Part shown: piece after piece, positions 19,943 through 28,665 of the stretch
Layout: every line of letters starts with the position of its first letter
How positions within the stretch are numbered: position 1 is the first letter of the stretch
Assembly (NCBI GenBank): GCA_942493235.1
Contig: OW818676.1
Coordinates: 434,001 to 498,000 of the forward strand
Direction of reading: 5' to 3'
Source: ENR-C587 sp942493235
Lineage (GTDB): Bacteria; Bacteroidota; Ignavibacteria; Kapaibacteriales; UBA2268
Length of the DNA stretch: 64,000 nucleotides
Notes under the pieces: generated by a model
Database searches by the model: none
What the model was told of the DNA's origin: nothing
The model's input: the letters and a program-made list of their open reading frames with translations, nothing else
Made by a program: the position numbers and the translations under genes

Positions 19943-21345
19943 CTCTTGATTAACCCTTTAAAATCATTCAAATCAATTAATTTAGTCAGTATTGACACAG
20001 ATACAAACAATATAAACGTAATTATCAGTGCAAGTATTTGATTTATTCCGATTTCTTTGAGATAATAACCTACTAAACCGGAAATAACTGCTATTGCCAC
20101 AAATGATAATAATTCTTTAATTACTATAGTTTTTATTACTTTATAAATAGCGAAAGTCAGCCCTATCGAGATGGCGAATTCTCCGATTAAATTAGAAGCG
20201 GCAGCCCCGTATTTGCCATAAATCGGGATAAGAACAAAGTTACTGATTAAGCTGATTGCACTACCGATTGAAATAGCATACATTACTTTTTTCTCTTCTT
20301 TCCAAGCTATTAAAGTCGGGGTCATAGACGTGCTGATAAAAACAAATATACTAGTAAAAGATAGTATTTGCAGTATATCCGATGATTCGGCATATTTAGC
20401 ACCGTAAATTATACCAATAAATAGATTAGAGAATACAAATAAGCAAACTGTTATTATACTACCGAACATCATATTTGATGTAGTAAATTTCTTAAATATT
20501 CTCTTACGCTCATCTAAATCAGTACTTCTTGATAATACCGGATAGAAAGCCATCTGAATAATAGTCGAAGGAATTATCGCAAATTGAGTAATTCTGAATG
20601 CTGCATTTAGTATGCCGACCGAATAGTCATCTGCATAAAATTTCAAAATAATATTATTTGTTTGATTTAATACCGTTACCGAAAACGCATAGATGGTCAA
20701 GGGCAAAGCAGACCTAAGAATATCTTTTAATAAAGCCCAATCAATTTTAAAAGTATATTTTGCTATACTTCGCACATAATAAATAAATAAAAGAATTACA
20801 TTTAACAATATGGAACTGCTACTGATAATAACAGCCATATAAATATCCGCTCGTGAATGAACAAGCAGTAAATAGCCGATAAATGTAACAATCGAAGTAA
20901 AAACTTGCCGAATGGCAAGTACTTCCATCCGCTCGATTCCTTGAAAGACCCAGTCCATATTAATAGCATTTGCAAATAATTGAAAACCGAAAATAAAGGT
21001 TACTATTTGTGTCTCTAAGGTATCATTAATACTAAAAATAACTAATGAATAAATCAAAAAAATGATACAGGCTAAAATTAATCGAGTAGAGGTAATAGTA
21101 TCGGTATATTCTTTTATTCTATTGGGGAATTTTGCTATTTCACGAGTTCCGACTGTATTAAATGCCAAAACAACAAATAAAAGGAAATAGCTAAAATAAG
21201 AATTTGCAAAAGCAATTATTCCGGTACCTTCGGGCAAAATAGTTCTCATTAGGTACATGGTCGAAAAAAAAACTATTCCTTTATTGAAGAATTCAGAAAA
21301 AGTAAGAGAAATAATATTTTTAAATATCTTTTTTTTATCCGGCAT
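19939..21345 (-). CDS. Wzx-type polysaccharide flippase (MATE/MOP superfamily)
   Basis: The 468-residue protein has 12-14 hydrophobic segments and starts with a cationic tail (MPDKKKIFKN). It resembles O-antigen/teichoic-acid flippases, with an early NKGIVFFSTMYLMR and a SYFSYFLLF helix. It would move lipid-linked oligosaccharide across the inner membrane. It overlaps glf by 4 bp and lies 36 bp after the GH57 gene, in one minus-strand operon. No Wzy polymerase or glycosyltransferase is in the operon, so the sugars are probably assembled by genes elsewhere. Confidence 0.88.
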   Translation of the reverse strand: MPDKKKIFKNIISLTFSEFFNKGIVFFSTMYLMRTILPEGTGIIAFANSYFSYFLLFVVLAFNTVGTREIAKFPNRIKEYTDTITSTRLILACIIFLIYSLVIFSINDTLETQIVTFIFGFQLFANAINMDWVFQGIERMEVLAIRQVFTSIVTFIGYLLLVHSRADIYMAVIISSSSILLNVILLFIYYVRSIAKYTFKIDWALLKDILRSALPLTIYAFSVTVLNQTNNIILKFYADDYSVGILNAAFRITQFAIIPSTIIQMAFYPVLSRSTDLDERKRIFKKFTTSNMMFGSIITVCLFVFSNLFIGIIYGAKYAESSDILQILSFTSIFVFISTSMTPTLIAWKEEKKVMYAISIGSAISLISNFVLIPIYGKYGAAASNLIGEFAISIGLTFAIYKVIKTIVIKELLSFVAIAVISGLVGYYLKEIGINQILALIITFILFVSVSILTKLIDLNDFKGLIKR

Positions 21346-21381
21346 AAGCTACAAATATAAGTCCAAAATCAATTTATTTAA

Positions 21382-23094
21382 TCAAAATTCCAAATCAGCC
21401 CACCAATTAATATCCAACTCTTCAAATATATTATCTCTAATTTCGGTTTCTTCCAAATATCTCATTTCATTTTCAGAAATAGTCTCATTGTTTTGAGCAG
21501 ATTCAGCTAATTCGCATAGTCTATTGAAATCCGAATGATGATTAGAGAATCTCATCTCGGCATAATCTCTGGCACTTTCAGTATAAATCAGAAATTGCCA
21601 GTCAGAGCTTTGTGCTAATAACAATTCTTTAAAAGCCTGCTTAAGCAATCTTAAAGAAAGTTCGTTCAGAGCTTCTAATTCAAATTTTTGGAAAAACATA
21701 ATCAGCTTATTTTCATCGTTATAGAGGCTCTCCCAAGTCCATTTATTGCCTTCATTCATCCATACGTCGTGATTATTATTCTCGCCCCAAGAGCCTTCCG
21801 GCAAACGAATTACTTCTTTAGGTTGAGTATTGTATATCTGCTCGGAGCAAGTTGCCAAATTCAAGTACGGGGAGCTGTTTAAACCTTTAATTACGTTTTT
21901 AATAAATTCAGGACCTTCGAACCACCAATGACCGAATAATTCAGTATCGAAAGGAGTGCAGACAGTAGCGAAATTGCCTGTTGAATTCTGATAATAATTC
22001 GATGTATTTTCAAGATGATGAATAAAGTGATTGCTCTGCTTATCTAACTTATCTTTTGTCCAGTCGGGATGATACAAAGTCTTATACATCATGTCGGCTT
22101 TACTGTCGGTAACTCTCCAATATCTAAGCATAGAGCCATATTCCTTTTTATGGAAATCCAGATAATCAGGTTCGCCCGGATAGCCGATAGTTCCGCTCCA
22201 AACTTGCATAGACATAGTGTGATGTCTGGCAAATACCATTGCAGTCCCATATTCGGTTTTCTCTGAAGAAGACACATTATAAATTTTCAATGCTGTCGGT
22301 TTGGACGATTGGTTTTCAATTTTAAGCGGTTCAAATCTATCTTTATTATTATCAAGGAATTCACCCAAAGGAACAGATTCCAAAATATGTTTTTCGTCGG
22401 TAATGAAATAGTCTATCCCATGCTTAGAGAGAAACTGCTCGATTCCCGGTCTGAGCTTAGGCAGATGATACGGGAAAATCGGAAGCATAGAGTGCCAGTC
22501 GTAAGACGGTCTGTATGCACATTCCGGCAGCCAGATACCGCGTGGGGCTCTACCAAAATGCTTTTTATAATTCTCGACGGCAAGCTTAATCTGTAAATTT
22601 ATACTTTTCTCTGTGGGTAGCAGCGGTAGATAGCCGTGAGTAGCTCCACAGGTTAAAATTTCGATAGCTCCGTCGTCTTGTAATTTTTTAAAGGCTTTTA
22701 TAATAGAACAGTCGTATTTATTTTTAAAATCATTTAATCTGTCCGAATACCAGTCTCTCCAATACCTTGCTAAATAAATATGATGAGGATCATAGGCACG
22801 AGATTTAAATCGTTTCTCGTCGCTTTCGGCAGACTGCATTTTCTCCATGCAGTAATTTTCAAACTCGATTTTGAAATCAGGATGCTCGAGCTGCTCGCAC
22901 AATACCGGTGATATATCAATAGATACATTTGGGACTATGCCCTGACTCATTAACTCATTGAATACATTAAGCAGAGGAATATAACATTCAGCCGCTGCTT
23001 CTGTCATCCAATCAACACCGTGGGGCCACTTACCGTGATGCAATACCCAAGGCAAATGCGTATGCAGTACTAATACATAATTTCCTGAGTGCAT
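21382..23094 (-). CDS. GH57 / DUF1957 1,4-alpha-glucan branching enzyme-like protein
   Basis: The ~570-residue glycoside hydrolase family 57 protein has the GH57 first region LVLHTHLPWV near the N-terminus, the nucleophile region WLPECAY (Glu191 counted from this start) and the acid region PFDTELFGHWWFEG (Asp383), then a helical DUF1957-type C-terminal domain. Characterised members are alpha-1,4-glucan branching enzymes. I chose ATG 23094 because an AGGAG lies 6 bases upstream; the open frame extends to 23127. It opens the glycan operon, so it may act in glycogen or in surface polysaccharide. Confidence 0.85.
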   Translation of the reverse strand: MHSGNYVLVLHTHLPWVLHHGKWPHGVDWMTEAAAECYIPLLNVFNELMSQGIVPNVSIDISPVLCEQLEHPDFKIEFENYCMEKMQSAESDEKRFKSRAYDPHHIYLARYWRDWYSDRLNDFKNKYDCSIIKAFKKLQDDGAIEILTCGATHGYLPLLPTEKSINLQIKLAVENYKKHFGRAPRGIWLPECAYRPSYDWHSMLPIFPYHLPKLRPGIEQFLSKHGIDYFITDEKHILESVPLGEFLDNNKDRFEPLKIENQSSKPTALKIYNVSSSEKTEYGTAMVFARHHTMSMQVWSGTIGYPGEPDYLDFHKKEYGSMLRYWRVTDSKADMMYKTLYHPDWTKDKLDKQSNHFIHHLENTSNYYQNSTGNFATVCTPFDTELFGHWWFEGPEFIKNVIKGLNSSPYLNLATCSEQIYNTQPKEVIRLPEGSWGENNNHDVWMNEGNKWTWESLYNDENKLIMFFQKFELEALNELSLRLLKQAFKELLLAQSSDWQFLIYTESARDYAEMRFSNHHSDFNRLCELAESAQNNETISENEMRYLEETEIRDNIFEELDINWWADLEF

Positions 23095-23482
23095 TATATA
23101 CTCCTGTTCGTAAATAAAGTATAACAAAAATAAGAAAAAATACTATGAAAGATTCAATTTAATTATGATTTATTGGAAGTTTAAAGAAATTGATTTTTTC
23201 GTAGCCCTCAGCCGCAGTTTTGTGATTAACGTCCGGTGATTAGTGCAAGAAGTTACTTTCTGAAATGCAAGGCCGAGTAATTGGAAATTAGATATGGTAT
23301 ATCTATGGGAGTGTATTACCTATTCTTAATTTAACCGATTCAGCCACCTTAGGCAGAGCTTAGTGCGGAACCAAGAATATTGCCAATTCTAATTTCCTCA
23401 TAGTCGAGTCCTATTCACTGTATATAGTAAAGAAGTTATTGTCTTGACTGATGATGTGCCTATCCTTTATATTTGCTTATTA
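23095..23482. other. Spacer before the toxin-antitoxin locus
   Basis: No gene is visible. The stretch carries the promoter side of the GH57 operon and the first copy of a 44-bp direct repeat (23354-23397). Phrases such as cagccaccttaggcagagc look like decayed repeat material. Confidence 0.4.
23354..23397. repeat. 44-bp direct repeat, copy 1
   Basis: The sequence cagagcttagtgcggaacc...aatttcc recurs at 24181-24224 with two mismatches in 44 positions. The two copies bracket the MazF-type toxin-antitoxin pair. Confidence 0.8.
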
Positions 23483-23833
23483 TTAATTATGCTTAGCAAT
23501 GCAATCTAATGTTAGCCAATATTTAATAGAATTTTCTAGTACAAAGGCATCAATTTCAATTGTAATGCCGATTTTCTGAATAATAAGCCTACTATCAATA
23601 GTAAACAAACCTCTTTTGACAGCAGTCGCAGTATTTAAACCGGATTCTTTCCAAAGCTGCATTAAAAACTCACCTGGTAATAAATTGTGAATTTTGCTGG
23701 TTAAAGGTACTATTATTATATCATTGGAAGGATATGCACCGCTTACTATTATTGCAGGTCTAACTTTAAAGTTAGTTAAATCTGTAAAAGGATACCTAAG
23801 TAATATTATATCATTTTTGAAGTAATTGTTCAT
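23483..23833 (-). CDS. PemK/MazF-family type II toxin
   Basis: The ~116-residue protein has the MazF/PemK features: DIILLRYPFTDL at the N-terminus (a variant of the GD-x-h pattern), KVRPAIIVS (~25-33), IIIVPLTSK (~40-48) and a C-terminal helix. MazF proteins are mRNA or tRNA endoribonucleases. I chose the ATG at 23833, which overlaps the end of the antitoxin gene by 23 bp; the longer frame starts at a GTG at 23848. The toxin follows its antitoxin, as is usual. Confidence 0.82.
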   Translation of the reverse strand: MNNYFKNDIILLRYPFTDLTNFKVRPAIIVSGAYPSNDIIIVPLTSKIHNLLPGEFLMQLWKESGLNTATAVKRGLFTIDSRLIIQKIGITIEIDAFVLENSIKYWLTLDCIAKHN

Positions 23834-24014
23834 AAATATCGTCTTCACAGTTATCCCAAATATTACTTAAAATCTGCTCAGAAGCTTTTAAATAGAATGA
23901 ATCGCTGTCTTTGGTGAGATAACTAACATAAATAATGGAATTTTCCGGTATTTCGTAACCATCGGATAGTAATATCTGCCCCTTTTTATATTCTGACTTT
24001 ATAGTTGTTATCAT
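23811..24014 (-). CDS. Antitoxin for the MazF-type toxin
   Basis: The 67-residue acidic protein has a short beta-rich N-terminal part with LLSDGYEIPENS and an acidic helical tail (IWDNCEDDIYEQLL) that would bind the toxin. I do not recognise the DNA-binding family with certainty. It overlaps the toxin gene. Upstream, 27 bp and more from the ATG, lie two TTGTACAA palindromes that may be its operator. Confidence 0.75.
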   Translation of the reverse strand: MITTIKSEYKKGQILLSDGYEIPENSIIYVSYLTKDSDSFYLKASEQILSNIWDNCEDDIYEQLLQK

Positions 24015-24040
24015 ATTAATCTCTAATATTTAGTTGTAGT

Positions 24041-24075
24041 TTGTACAACGTAAATATTAATATACTATTGTACAA
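24041..24075 (-). promoter_or_regulatory. Paired TTGTACAA palindromes, putative TA operator
   Basis: Two perfect 8-bp palindromes (TTGTACAA) sit at 24041-24048 and 24068-24075, spaced 27 bp centre to centre, just upstream of the antitoxin start. Autoregulation by the antitoxin or the complex at such sites is usual in type II systems. Here it is inferred from position and symmetry only. Confidence 0.5.
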
Positions 24076-24180
24076 AAAGGAAATTCATTAATCATTTCAA
24101 ATATTATCTAACGCATATACGAACTCATTCCCAAGTATTTCATAGATTTCGAAACTATACTAATCATCATTCACTCAACT

Positions 24181-24224
24181 CAGAGCTTAGTGCGGAACCA
24201 AGAATATTGCCAATTACAATTTCC
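24181..24224. repeat. 44-bp direct repeat, copy 2
   Basis: It matches 23354-23397 at 42 of 44 positions in the same orientation. The two copies enclose about 0.8 kb containing only the MazF-type pair and its control region. Confidence 0.8.
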
Positions 24225-24548
24225 CAGCTCCAAACCCCGAAACCCCAAGAGTAAATGCTATTATCTATCGAAATTACCGAATATAAAGTAAAAATCGACA
24301 AATATGTCGAAATTGTGGATCAATAATATTTTGAAAATTTATTATAATAAGTATATATGTAGTTGATATATATTCAATTATGAGCGGTTTGAAAATTTGG
24401 CATTTTATTTGAATCCATAATAAAGTGTTGTTAGCTAATACTAAGCTTGATGATTAAGAGATATATAATTATTTAACGGATTAGCCACAACGCATAAGTA
24501 TTGGGATACTTGCGTTTAGTAGCGTACAAATTTAATAGGATGATAAAA
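24225..24548. other. Spacer upstream of the secreted Cys protein gene
   Basis: No gene is visible. The stretch is AT-rich and ends with an AGGA eight bases before the ATG at 24549. Confidence 0.4.
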
Positions 24549-24926
24549 ATGAAAAGTGCAAATTATATTATAAGTTTATTGGTAGTATTTTTTATGTTAT
24601 CTATTAACATAATTGCTTGTGAAATGAATTTTGAGATTATGCAGGGTAAAAAAGCATCTTACTCAAATAATGACGAGTTAGTGGTTAAGCTAACAATAGA
24701 AACAACTCATAGAAATTGCAAACAAGCAATAAGCAATACTAAGATTAATACTAACGGAGCAGAAATTAAGTCTGCTACAAATTGGAATGAAGTTAAGCCC
24801 GGAGTTTGGGAAAGAAAATTAAAAGTTAAAATTACTAATCCAAAGTCGGGCAGGGCAACAATAAATGCAGAAAGAACATGCGACAAAGACGGCGGGCAAG
24901 CAACTCTAACATTAAAAGCTAAATAA
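24549..24926 (+). CDS. Small exported cysteine-containing protein
   Basis: The ~125-residue protein has an N-terminal export signal (about 22 residues) ending INIIAC, which could be a weak lipobox or a plain cleavage site. The mature part is beta-rich (ELVVKLTIETTHRNCK, WERKLKVKITNP) with two more Cys, the second in AERTCDKDGG. I choose ATG 24549 because AGGA lies eight bases upstream; longer starts at 24501 and 24540 lack one. It precedes the membrane polyferredoxin gene by 130 bp on the same strand. The two may work together, but that is inference from adjacency and shared Cys content. Confidence 0.7.
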   Translation: MKSANYIISLLVVFFMLSINIIACEMNFEIMQGKKASYSNNDELVVKLTIETTHRNCKQAISNTKINTNGAEIKSATNWNEVKPGVWERKLKVKITNPKSGRATINAERTCDKDGGQATLTLKAK

Positions 24927-25056
24927 TTCATAACGAATATTCGGGAAAATTTATTATAATTGTATGCTTTAAAGCGATTTTGTGAAATATAATAATATTA
25001 GCATTAGCACAGTTTGTCAATGCTAATTAACATTATAAAAAATCCGAAAGATCAAT

Positions 25057-26181
25057 ATGAAATATTTAGTACGAACCATAGCTCTAATTTTAATATCTGT
25101 TAATTTGCAATTATTTGCTCAATGTAGTCAAGAATGCTCTCGGAATTGCGACAAAAAAAGAACCTCAAATATTGCACAATCGACAAAGCAAAATTCGGAA
25201 GATGAATTTCTGCCTTATAATCCAAATGAGGGTAAAGCAACTAATTCCGAAGATGAATTTATCGAATATAATGCTAAAACCGATACCATGGCTCAAGCAG
25301 TAACTAATGTTCAAAATCAAGTTCCCGAACAAGTTCCAGAACAATATATTTATCAGCATAAACTATTTTATCCCATATTATCATTAATAGCAACAATACT
25401 CGCAGGAATATTAGTTCGATTCAGGGCTACTCGTAAGCTACGTGGTGTATTTTTAATCAGTTCTGCCGTTACTTTGGGTTTCTATATCGGAGCCTGCCCC
25501 TGCCCAATCTCGAGTTTCAGTTATACTATAATTGCATTAAGTGGCGGTGAGTTTATATGGGTGAATATGATTTGGTTTTTAGCATTAATACCGATTACAT
25601 ATTTTTTCCATAAAGTATGGTGCGGTTGGATATGTCATCTCGGAGCATTGCAGGAATTTATATTTATACCTGCGGCAAACCTAAAATTCTTAGAGAGTGA
25701 AAAATCTCAAAAAGTAATGAAATACATAAGGTATGTTTTAGTTTTGGCATTGATAATACAAGTAGTTATAACTCATTCATATCTATATGATGAAATTGAC
25801 CCGTTCAAAACTGCCTATAATTTGGGATATAATGCCGGATATACCGAATGGGTCTTACTTGCTCTTTTACTAATTAGCTCAGTATTTATTTATAGACCGT
25901 TCTGTAAATCGGCTTGTCCTATCGGCTTATTATTGGGATTGGTTACAAAAATCAAAGGAGCGGCAGTAGTCGGCACCGATCCTAATTGCTTAGGCTGTAC
26001 GGTCTGTGCACAGTCTTGCAGTATGAATGCTATAAATCGCAAGCCGGGGTATAGCCAATTGGATAATAAAGATTGTATTGCTTGCGGTGAGTGTGCTGAT
26101 GCATGCCGTCAGAGTGGTATTAAATTTTTTAGAAAAAGCAAGGAGCATAATGATCTAGTACAAATGAGCAAAACGGATTAG
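25057..26181 (+). CDS. Membrane polyferredoxin (NapH/CcoG-like 4Fe-4S protein)
   Basis: The 374-residue integral membrane ferredoxin has a signal sequence (~1-22), a periplasmic Cys cluster CSQECSRNC (~23-31), a low-complexity linker with a duplicated NSEDEF motif, and five to six membrane helices. These carry CPCP, the pair WCGWICHLG and FCKSACPIG typical of NapH/NosR/CcoG proteins, and two C-terminal 4Fe-4S motifs (CLGCTVCAQSC and CIACGECADAC). It should pass electrons through the membrane to a partner that is not identified. The periplasmic Cys cluster is not part of the usual NapH plan. It ends 4 bp from convergent rsmD. Confidence 0.85.
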   Translation: MKYLVRTIALILISVNLQLFAQCSQECSRNCDKKRTSNIAQSTKQNSEDEFLPYNPNEGKATNSEDEFIEYNAKTDTMAQAVTNVQNQVPEQVPEQYIYQHKLFYPILSLIATILAGILVRFRATRKLRGVFLISSAVTLGFYIGACPCPISSFSYTIIALSGGEFIWVNMIWFLALIPITYFFHKVWCGWICHLGALQEFIFIPAANLKFLESEKSQKVMKYIRYVLVLALIIQVVITHSYLYDEIDPFKTAYNLGYNAGYTEWVLLALLLISSVFIYRPFCKSACPIGLLLGLVTKIKGAAVVGTDPNCLGCTVCAQSCSMNAINRKPGYSQLDNKDCIACGECADACRQSGIKFFRKSKEHNDLVQMSKTD

Positions 26182-26185
26182 GAAA

Positions 26186-26749
26186 TTACTTTTTTTCTAA
26201 AAACGTGATTTCAGTTTCGCCGAATTTTTTCTTATTGATTATTGATAATGATTCCGGAGGAACTATCCCCGAAAGTGATGAATATTCTACCGAGATAATA
26301 CCGTTAGCATTTAATAAATCATCGGCTACGATAATATCAAGTAAATCATTAATAATATGCTCTTTATACGGCGGGTCAATAAGTATCAGGTCAAATTTAA
26401 TACCGAAATTAAACTCCTTGAATTCTTTAATAGCTTTTACGGCATCTTTGCAGATAATTTGATACTGCTCTCTATTAATTTCAAAATAGTCCAATGAAGA
26501 TTTTATATACTCACATGATTTCCTGTTTTTATCAAAGAAGTAACAGCTTTTAGCTCCGCGACTAATACTTTCTATGCCCATAGCACCGGTTCCGGCACAA
26601 ATGTCTGCCACTATAGACTCCTCAAATTCAAAGTAATGATTAATGCTATTGAAAATACTTTCTCGCACCATATCTAAGGTCGGACGCACTCCATTGGGAA
26701 TCTTGCCTTGAAATTTTCTGCCTTTATATTTACCTGAAATTATACGCAT
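26186..26749 (-). CDS. rsmD: 16S rRNA (guanine966-N2)-methyltransferase
   Basis: The 187-residue SAM-dependent enzyme methylates G966 of 16S rRNA. It shows the RsmD start MRIISGKYKGRKF and PNGVRPTLDMVRESIFN (~19-35), the SAM-binding DICAGTGAMGIES (~49-61) and the catalytic LILIDPPY (~121-128). Its length is typical. It begins 5 bp after the end of the PilM-like gene and is probably co-transcribed with it. Confidence 0.93.
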   Translation of the reverse strand: MRIISGKYKGRKFQGKIPNGVRPTLDMVRESIFNSINHYFEFEESIVADICAGTGAMGIESISRGAKSCYFFDKNRKSCEYIKSSLDYFEINREQYQIICKDAVKAIKEFKEFNFGIKFDLILIDPPYKEHIINDLLDIIVADDLLNANGIISVEYSSLSGIVPPESLSIINKKKFGETEITFLEKK

Positions 26750-26753
26750 TGCA

Positions 26754-27686
26754 CTACTTCAAATAAATGTGTTTATGAAATGGTGGGATAGCTGCACCGA
26801 TACAAGCCGGGAAAATATGAGCAGTACGAGAGCAATAGTCTTTCTCTCTCTGTTCCAGATTAGTAGTTACCATTCTAAAAGCATTGAATTTAATAGAAGT
26901 CATAAGGAATTCTGTTAGTTTGGCTTCTGCCTTTTTATATATTTCAATGTTTAAGCCTGAACCGAAGAAAAAAGCAGTTTCAACATAATCGACATAGTCG
27001 GTCATGATTTTATTAAACTCATTTTCGCAAATAGTGCCAATTTCATCGGGGCTATTGAAATTAACCAAAGAATAGTAAATCGGCAGACCATTTTTGATAA
27101 CACTTAAATCAATAAATTGTTGCTGGATACTAACTAATGCAGCGGCTTTGTCTAACTGCTCGGGATAATTATAGAGCAAAGCACTATGAGCATTAAATTG
27201 GCTGACTTCAAACCTATTGATTTTTAAATTTGTTCCTTTAAGCACGGACTGAGCAGTTGCAATCAAATTATTAGGAATAATTTCCGCAATAAGCATTTGC
27301 TTGCCGTCCATTCTCTCTCCGGTTTCAACAATTAAAGGGGAGAAATCTTCAAAGTTAAACATTGGGAAAGCTTGGCGTATCTCGAGCCCAACCAACTGCT
27401 TAATTTGATGCTCGTCCATATTTAATCTGCCCGGAATCTGGCTTAGCAGTACGCTTTCTGCCGGGAGAGTTACATTTACTTCGGATACATCGGGGACATC
27501 AGAAATAAATATTTCTAATTCCTGAGCAGCAAGCATAGAGAGCTCACTATCCGGATTTTCCAAATCAATCGGATGCTCGGTAGAATTGATGTAAACCAAA
27601 TCAAGCCCCTTGGGAGTAACGTCAAAAGCCGCTAAGTATGTACGGTCAATATTAAAATATACGCTAAGTATTCTTTTCATAATCAA
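26754..27686 (-). CDS. PilM-like actin-fold protein (tentative)
   Basis: The 310-residue soluble protein looks like an ASKHA/PilM-type fold: MKRILSVYFNIDRTYLAAFDV at the start, VNVTLPAESVLLSQIPGR, and MDEHQIKQLVGLEIRQAFPMF, similar to the PilM region where the pilus protein engages the nucleotide-binding protein. It lacks the classical phosphate loops I would need to be sure of ATP binding. PilN, PilO and PilQ homologues are not nearby; the next gene is rsmD, 5 bp away. Two Met codons begin the frame. The family assignment is moderate at best. Confidence 0.5.
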   Translation of the reverse strand: MIMKRILSVYFNIDRTYLAAFDVTPKGLDLVYINSTEHPIDLENPDSELSMLAAQELEIFISDVPDVSEVNVTLPAESVLLSQIPGRLNMDEHQIKQLVGLEIRQAFPMFNFEDFSPLIVETGERMDGKQMLIAEIIPNNLIATAQSVLKGTNLKINRFEVSQFNAHSALLYNYPEQLDKAAALVSIQQQFIDLSVIKNGLPIYYSLVNFNSPDEIGTICENEFNKIMTDYVDYVETAFFFGSGLNIEIYKKAEAKLTEFLMTSIKFNAFRMVTTNLEQREKDYCSRTAHIFPACIGAAIPPFHKHIYLK

Positions 27687-27806
27687 TTTCCTAAAGTTTT
27701 AATCAGCAAAACTTATTTTACAAAGATAATAACAATTATCGAATATTTTAAGGTAAAAATTAGTTGGCGACTAAGATTATTACTATTTTTAGTTTATTAA
27801 AATCAA

Positions 27807-28349
27807 TTACAGGCACCACTCTTCTTTAAGTATAGCATAAATAGTATCGTCGAGCCATAAGCCGTTTTCTAAAAATGCTTTTTTAAAATGAGCTTCCTTG
27901 CGGAAGTCTAAGCTCTCGACTAATCTTATTGATGATGTATTGTCTGCCAATATAGACGTTGTAATTCTATGTTTATTCAAGGAATTAAATAAATAATCGA
28001 TTACAGCTCGGACTGACTCAATTGCATATCCCTGCCTCTGATACTCTTTATCTAAGGTGAAACCAAGCTCTACTTGCTGCTCGCCACCTATTATAAAATG
28101 AATTCCTATATCGCCGATTAGTTTGGAACTTGCTTTATGAATTACTGCAAGCTGAAACCAAGTACCGGGTATATTGATTTCTCGTTCAATTTTATACACA
28201 AGGAAATCAAGCACCGAGTCTATTGTCTCCGGTATCCAGCCCTGATGCCTGTTTGTGATTTTATCCGAACGGTAATTGAATAATTCCTCGGCATCATGTA
28301 TATTTAATGGTCTCAGGATTAGTCTCTCTGTTTCTAATTGTAGGCTCAT
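27807..28349 (-). CDS. GNAT N-acetyltransferase (RimJ/RimL type)
   Basis: The 180-residue acetyltransferase has the RimJ-like start LETERLILRPLNIHDAEELF, beta strands with KLIGDIGIHF (~75-84), the acetyl-CoA region EYQRQGYAIESVRAVIDYLF (~102-121) and the NTSSIRLVESLDFRKEAHF tail. Substrates range from ribosomal proteins to aminoglycosides, and the residues alone do not decide. It starts 7 bp after the small membrane protein gene and may be its operon partner. Confidence 0.88.
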   Translation of the reverse strand: MSLQLETERLILRPLNIHDAEELFNYRSDKITNRHQGWIPETIDSVLDFLVYKIEREINIPGTWFQLAVIHKASSKLIGDIGIHFIIGGEQQVELGFTLDKEYQRQGYAIESVRAVIDYLFNSLNKHRITTSILADNTSSIRLVESLDFRKEAHFKKAFLENGLWLDDTIYAILKEEWCL

Positions 28350-28356
28350 ATTATTT

Positions 28357-28665
28357 TTATATACTTTCTTGAATAATCTTATTTTTTTGCTTATTTCTTA
28401 TTTTTCTTAATTTTCGACTTATCAAATTATTAGCAACAAATAAAGTAACATATAATAAAAATTGAATCCCAAAGCCAAAATCAAATCTTATGCTATCTTT
28501 TACTAAGAATATAATTGACAGATTAATCAATATATAGTAACCCATTAAATAAAGCAAACTTTTAAGTCTGCTACCAAAATTAGAAGTCAAATCCACTTTT
28601 ATAAACATAAAATAGATAATAGCAGAAATAAATAGTACAATCCCGACAATCAAATTAATAAGCAT
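28357..28665 (-). CDS. Small membrane protein, three segments
   Basis: The 102-residue hydrophobic protein has about three membrane segments and a lysine/arginine-rich C-terminus (RKLRKIRNKQKNK). Its ATG overlaps the end of the DUF58 gene by one base, so it is probably co-translated with it. I do not recognise a family. Confidence 0.55.
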   Translation of the reverse strand: MLINLIVGIVLFISAIIYFMFIKVDLTSNFGSRLKSLLYLMGYYILINLSIIFLVKDSIRFDFGFGIQFLLYVTLFVANNLISRKLRKIRNKQKNKIIQESI

